This document shows positions 41,031 through 43,793 of a DNA stretch of 43,793 nt, piece by piece. Under the pieces are notes generated by a model. It worked only from the letters and a program-made list of their open reading frames with translations. It was not told where the DNA came from and ran no database searches. The DNA is from Kiritimatiellia bacterium (GTDB lineage: Bacteria > Verrucomicrobiota > Kiritimatiellia > RFP12 > UBA1067), in assembly GCA_027858965.1 (NCBI GenBank), contig JAQIBS010000052.1, forward strand, positions 1-43,793. Reading direction: 5' to 3'. A program made the position numbers and the translations under genes. Position 1 is the first letter of the stretch, and each line of letters begins with the position of its first letter.

Positions 41031-41090
41031 TGGGAACAAGACAAATCCAGCATATGCGGTAAACCGCGCCGCTGATTTGCAGTGTTATCT
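41031..41090 (+). other. attC-like recombination site
   Basis: Imperfect inverted repeat of 60 bp. AACA (41035-41038) pairs with TGTT (41083-41086). A 3-nt mismatched spacer follows (AGA 41039-41041 against CAG 41080-41082), then CAAATC (41042-41047) pairs with GATTTG (41074-41079). There is one extrahelical C (41048), then AGC (41049-41051) pairs with GCT (41071-41073). The loop holds GCGG-TAAA-CCGC. Terminal AAC/GTT, an unpaired central spacer and one extra base on the left arm are the defining features of integron attC sites. It starts 9 bp after the lipoprotein stop codon, as expected in a gene cassette. Confidence 0.55.
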
Positions 41091-41163
41091 GCAAAAAAAA
41101 CAGATCTGCGCCAGGGTGCAGTGTTGTGAAAAGGCGGTCAAAAATGAATCAGAAGGATGATAG

Positions 41164-42711
41164 ATGAGTAAAGAACAAGAACGCGCAGAACTACACCGTA
41201 CCATCTGGCAGATTGCCAATGATCTGCGTGGTAGTGTCGATGGCTGGGATTTTAAGCAGTATGTGCTTGGAATGCTTTTTTATCGCTTTATCAGCGAAAA
41301 CCTCACCAATTATATCAATGCCAATGAACCTGAAGAAGGTTTTGATTATGCCAGACTCTCCGATAAGGATGCTGAGTTTGGTCGCGCGGATACGGTAAAA
41401 GAGAAAGGGTTTTATATTCTGCCCAGTGAGCTTTTTTTTAATGTGGCTAAAAATGCACCAAACGACTCCAATCTCAATGAAACCCTTGCCGCTATTTTTC
41501 GCGATATTGAAAGTTCCGCCAAAGGTACAGAAAGTGAAGATGACCTCAAAGGGCTGTTTGATGATCTGGATGTCAACTCCAATAAAATAGGCGCTACCGT
41601 AGAGAAGCGTAACAAACAACTGGCCAAACTGCTCACTGCTATTGCGGGATTGAAACTCGGCTCTTCCAACAACACCATCGACGCTTTTGGTGATGCTTAT
41701 GAATACCTGATGCAGATGTACGCCTCAAATGCGGGCAAATCAGGTGGAGAATACTACACCCCGCAGGAGGTGAGTGAACTTCTAGCAGAGATAACTACCG
41801 TGGGTAAAACACAGGTCAACAAAGTGTATGATCCTGCTTGTGGCTCCGGATCTCTGCTGCTTAAATTTGCCAAGGTTCTGGGCAAAGAGAATGTGCGGGG
41901 CGGTTTTTATGGGCAGGAGATCAATCTGACCACCTATAACCTCTGCCGCATCAATATGTTTCTGCACGACATCAATTACAACCATTTTGATATCGCTAAC
42001 GGAGATACCCTGATCGATCCCTACCACTGGGACGATGAGCCCTTTGATGCGATTGTCTCCAATCCCCCTTATTCGGTTCAATGGGAGGGCAAAAACAACC
42101 CGCTGCTTATCAATGATCCCCGTTTCTCCCCCGCAGGTGTGCTGGCCCCGCCCAGTAAGGCAGACCTTGCCTTTACCATGCACATGCTCTCCTGGCTCTC
42201 AACATCAGGCACAGCGGCGATTGTTGAGTTCCCCGGTGTGCTTTATCGTGGCGGTGCCGAGCAGAAGATTCGAAAATATCTGATAGACAACAACTATATT
42301 GATGCGGTGATCCAGCTTCCGCCTGATCTGTTTTTTGGTACCACCATTGCCACCTGCATCATCGTTTTAAAGAAGAGCAAAAAAGACAACAAAACCCTGT
42401 TTATTGATGCATCTACCGAGTTTGTCCGCGGCGGCAATAAAAACAAGTTAAGCGATGAAAACCGCCAAAATATTTTAACTGCCTTTAAAGACCGTCAAGA
42501 CAGTGAATATTTTGCCAAGCTGGTAGACAATCAAAAAATTGGCGCAAACGACTACAACATCGCCGTCTCAAGCTATGTGGTGCAGGAGGATACCAGAGAG
42601 GTGATCGACATCACCCAGCTCAATGCCGAGATCAGCCGGATAGTCGCCAGGCAGAGTGAACTGCGCACTGCCATTGATGCGATTGTGGCAGATATTGAGG
42701 GGAGTTCTTAA
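41164..42711 (+). CDS. hsdM: Type I restriction-modification system, DNA methyltransferase subunit M
   Basis: 515 aa. N-terminal HsdM helical domain (about 8-165: IWQIANDLRGSVDGWDFKQYVLGMLFYRFISE), then the N6-adenine methyltransferase domain with EYYTPQEVSELLAEI, SAM motif DPACGSGSLL (223-232), QEINLTTYNLCRINMFLHDI and catalytic NPPY (300-303). It methylates adenine in the bipartite site read by HsdS and is also a structural part of the restriction complex. AAGGA lies 6 bases before the ATG. The stop TAA overlaps the start of the RhuM gene by one base, so the genes are translationally coupled. Confidence 0.95.
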   Translation: MSKEQERAELHRTIWQIANDLRGSVDGWDFKQYVLGMLFYRFISENLTNYINANEPEEGFDYARLSDKDAEFGRADTVKEKGFYILPSELFFNVAKNAPNDSNLNETLAAIFRDIESSAKGTESEDDLKGLFDDLDVNSNKIGATVEKRNKQLAKLLTAIAGLKLGSSNNTIDAFGDAYEYLMQMYASNAGKSGGEYYTPQEVSELLAEITTVGKTQVNKVYDPACGSGSLLLKFAKVLGKENVRGGFYGQEINLTTYNLCRINMFLHDINYNHFDIANGDTLIDPYHWDDEPFDAIVSNPPYSVQWEGKNNPLLINDPRFSPAGVLAPPSKADLAFTMHMLSWLSTSGTAAIVEFPGVLYRGGAEQKIRKYLIDNNYIDAVIQLPPDLFFGTTIATCIIVLKKSKKDNKTLFIDASTEFVRGGNKNKLSDENRQNILTAFKDRQDSEYFAKLVDNQKIGANDYNIAVSSYVVQEDTREVIDITQLNAEISRIVARQSELRTAIDAIVADIEGSS

Positions 42712-43721
42712 TGAAAAATAAAAATGAAATAATATTATACCAAAACCAAAACGGCGAGATAAAACTTGAAGTCAGTGTACTTGAAGAAACGGTTTGGTTA
42801 AACCGTAACCAAATGGCATTACTGTTTGATAGAGATGTGAAAACCATTGGTAAGCATATCAATAATATTTTTAATGAAGGGGAATTGGTCGAAAATGCAG
42901 TTGTCGCAAATTTTGCGACAACTGCAAATGATGGGAAGATATACCAAGTTGACCACTACAATCTCGATGTCATTATCTCTGTGGGTTACCGTGTGAAATC
43001 ACAACAAGGCACTCAATTTAGAATCTGGGCAACCACACGACTAAAAGAGTACATCATCAAAGGCTTTACTATGGATGATGAGCGCCTTAAAAGCTCTGGC
43101 GGTGGCAACTACTGGAAAGAGTTGCTTGATCGTATCCGTGACATTCGCAGCAGTGAAAAAGTGTTATATCGACAAGTTCTTGATCTCTATGCGACAAGTG
43201 TTGACTATAACCCTAAAAGTACTGAATCATTCAGTTTTTTCAAAGCCATTCAAAACAAACTGCACTACGCTGCACATGGGCATACTGCTGCCGAAATTAT
43301 TGCCAAGCGTGCCGATGCTGGTAAGACCTTTATGGGACTGCTCTCTTTTGCAGGGAAAGCGGTGCAAAAAAAAGATATTGCCATCGCCAAAAATTATCTA
43401 TCAGAAAAAGAGTTAAAAGTGCTTAACAACATTGTTTCGGCCTATTTCGATTTGGCAGAAGTAAAAGCAATGGATGAAGAGTCTATGACAATGCAAGATT
43501 GGCTGATGCAATTTGATAAGCTGATTAGTGCCTTTGATAAAAAAGTGCTCACCAACGCTGGAAAAATAAGCCATAACCAAGCAGTAGAAAAAGCCGAAAA
43601 AGAGTACCGCCAATATCAGGTTAAAACACTCTCTCCCGTAGAAAAAGCCTATCTGGATAGCATTAAAACCGTGCAGAAAAAGATTGAGAAGAAGGCAAAA
43701 GATGAGAACCGCCATGACTAA
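42711..43721 (+). CDS. RhuM-family protein inserted in the type I RM operon
   Basis: 336 aa. Typical RhuM features: IILYQNQNGEIKLEV, VWLNRNQMALLFDRDVKTIGKHI (HTH-like), VDHYNLDVIISVGYRVKSQQGTQFRIWATTRLKEYIIKGF and the C-terminal helical region. RhuM is named from a Salmonella virulence locus; relatives occur widely inside type I RM operons, with unknown biochemical activity. It overlaps hsdM by one base upstream and the next frame by eight bases downstream, so it is an integral operon member. Confidence 0.9.
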   Translation: MKNKNEIILYQNQNGEIKLEVSVLEETVWLNRNQMALLFDRDVKTIGKHINNIFNEGELVENAVVANFATTANDGKIYQVDHYNLDVIISVGYRVKSQQGTQFRIWATTRLKEYIIKGFTMDDERLKSSGGGNYWKELLDRIRDIRSSEKVLYRQVLDLYATSVDYNPKSTESFSFFKAIQNKLHYAAHGHTAAEIIAKRADAGKTFMGLLSFAGKAVQKKDIAIAKNYLSEKELKVLNNIVSAYFDLAEVKAMDEESMTMQDWLMQFDKLISAFDKKVLTNAGKISHNQAVEKAEKEYRQYQVKTLSPVEKAYLDSIKTVQKKIEKKAKDENRHD

Positions 43722-43793
43722 GCCCATGAATAAAATAGACCTGCCTGCCGCGCCAACGGCGCAGGTAGGGAAATTGATTGAGGAGTTATGCCC
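43714..43793 (+). CDS. hsdS: Start of the type I RM specificity subunit (partial)
   Basis: The ATG at 43714 overlaps the RhuM gene end; ATG 43726 is an alternative. The visible 26 residues end in GKLIEELCP, matching the N terminus of many HsdS proteins (LIEELCPDGV). The gene continues past the window edge, where the DNA-recognition domains would be. The stretch LPAAPTAQV is encoded by an inserted-looking palindrome (43742-43769). Confidence 0.6.
   Translation, partial: MTKPMNKIDLPAAPTAQVGKLIEELC
43742..43769. repeat. REP-like imperfect palindrome inside the hsdS start
   Basis: CCTGCCTGC and CGCC on the left face GGCGCAGGTAGG on the right across CAA, with a 2-nt bulge. It adds nine in-frame codons (LPAAPTAQV) near the N terminus of the predicted HsdS. 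Confidence 0.6.

Overview
The window reads as chromosomal DNA of a Gram-negative bacterium of the PVC superphylum, most likely a Kiritimatiellota, Verrucomicrobiota or Lentisphaerota member. The clues are secreted proteins with signal peptides, a Tat-exported Gfo/Idh/MocA oxidoreductase, a very large PQQ-propeller/malectin protein, a KaiC-like/PEP-synthase fusion, a UAP-type nucleotidyltransferase beside gpmI, a BspA-type LRR fragment and ribosomal protein S2 with a histone-H1-like tail. The taxonomic call is inference; no marker gene gives the lineage directly.

Layout. 1-2.3 kb: tail of a Gly-rich RNA-binding protein, tyrA and a MagIII-like DNA glycosylase. 2.3-4.5 kb: two gene remnants (macro domain, esterase) beside an RluA-type pseudouridine synthase. 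4.6-8.5 kb: a three-gene FixL/FixJ-like signalling operon on the minus strand. 8.5-11 kb: tRNA-Phe(GAA) with a partial copy of its 3' half, a ThyX-like gene and an RsuA/RluB-type pseudouridine synthase. 11.3-17.1 kb: secreted proteins (a 1084-aa FnIII/LamG-like protein, an SGNH hydrolase, a Tat oxidoreductase). 17.6-20 kb: a lipoprotein, a histidine phosphatase and a peptidoglycan amidase. 20-24.5 kb: gpmI, a UDP-sugar pyrophosphorylase and prfB, with an 18-unit heptamer array directly before the pyrophosphorylase start codon. 25-26.7 kb: a porin gene broken by one amber codon plus an FMN-binding lipoprotein. 27-29.5 kb: the rpsB-tsf operon with promoter, intercistronic hairpin and terminator. 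29.5-38 kb: the KaiC-like/PEP-synthase fusion, the 1439-aa propeller protein and an LpxL-type acyltransferase.

From about 38 kb the content turns accessory. An LRR remnant is followed by two genes (a HEPN-like protein and a lipoprotein). Each is preceded by a homologous leader of about 138 bp carrying a sigma-70 promoter (TTGACT, 17-bp spacer, TATTAT or TACTAT) and followed by an AAC...GTT inverted-repeat element. The second element has the architecture of an integron attC site (60 bp, unpaired spacer, one extrahelical base). I read this as a small cassette array without an integrase in view. It abuts a type I restriction-modification locus (hsdM, a RhuM-family gene, start of hsdS), so the end of the window looks like a defence island.

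The most unusual genome-wide texture is intergenic. There are many arrays of 7-bp repeats, each with a different heptamer, together with short perfect hairpins, many of them with GNA/TNC triloops, and GGGAC/GTCCC palindromes. Several sit on gene ends or ribosome-binding regions.
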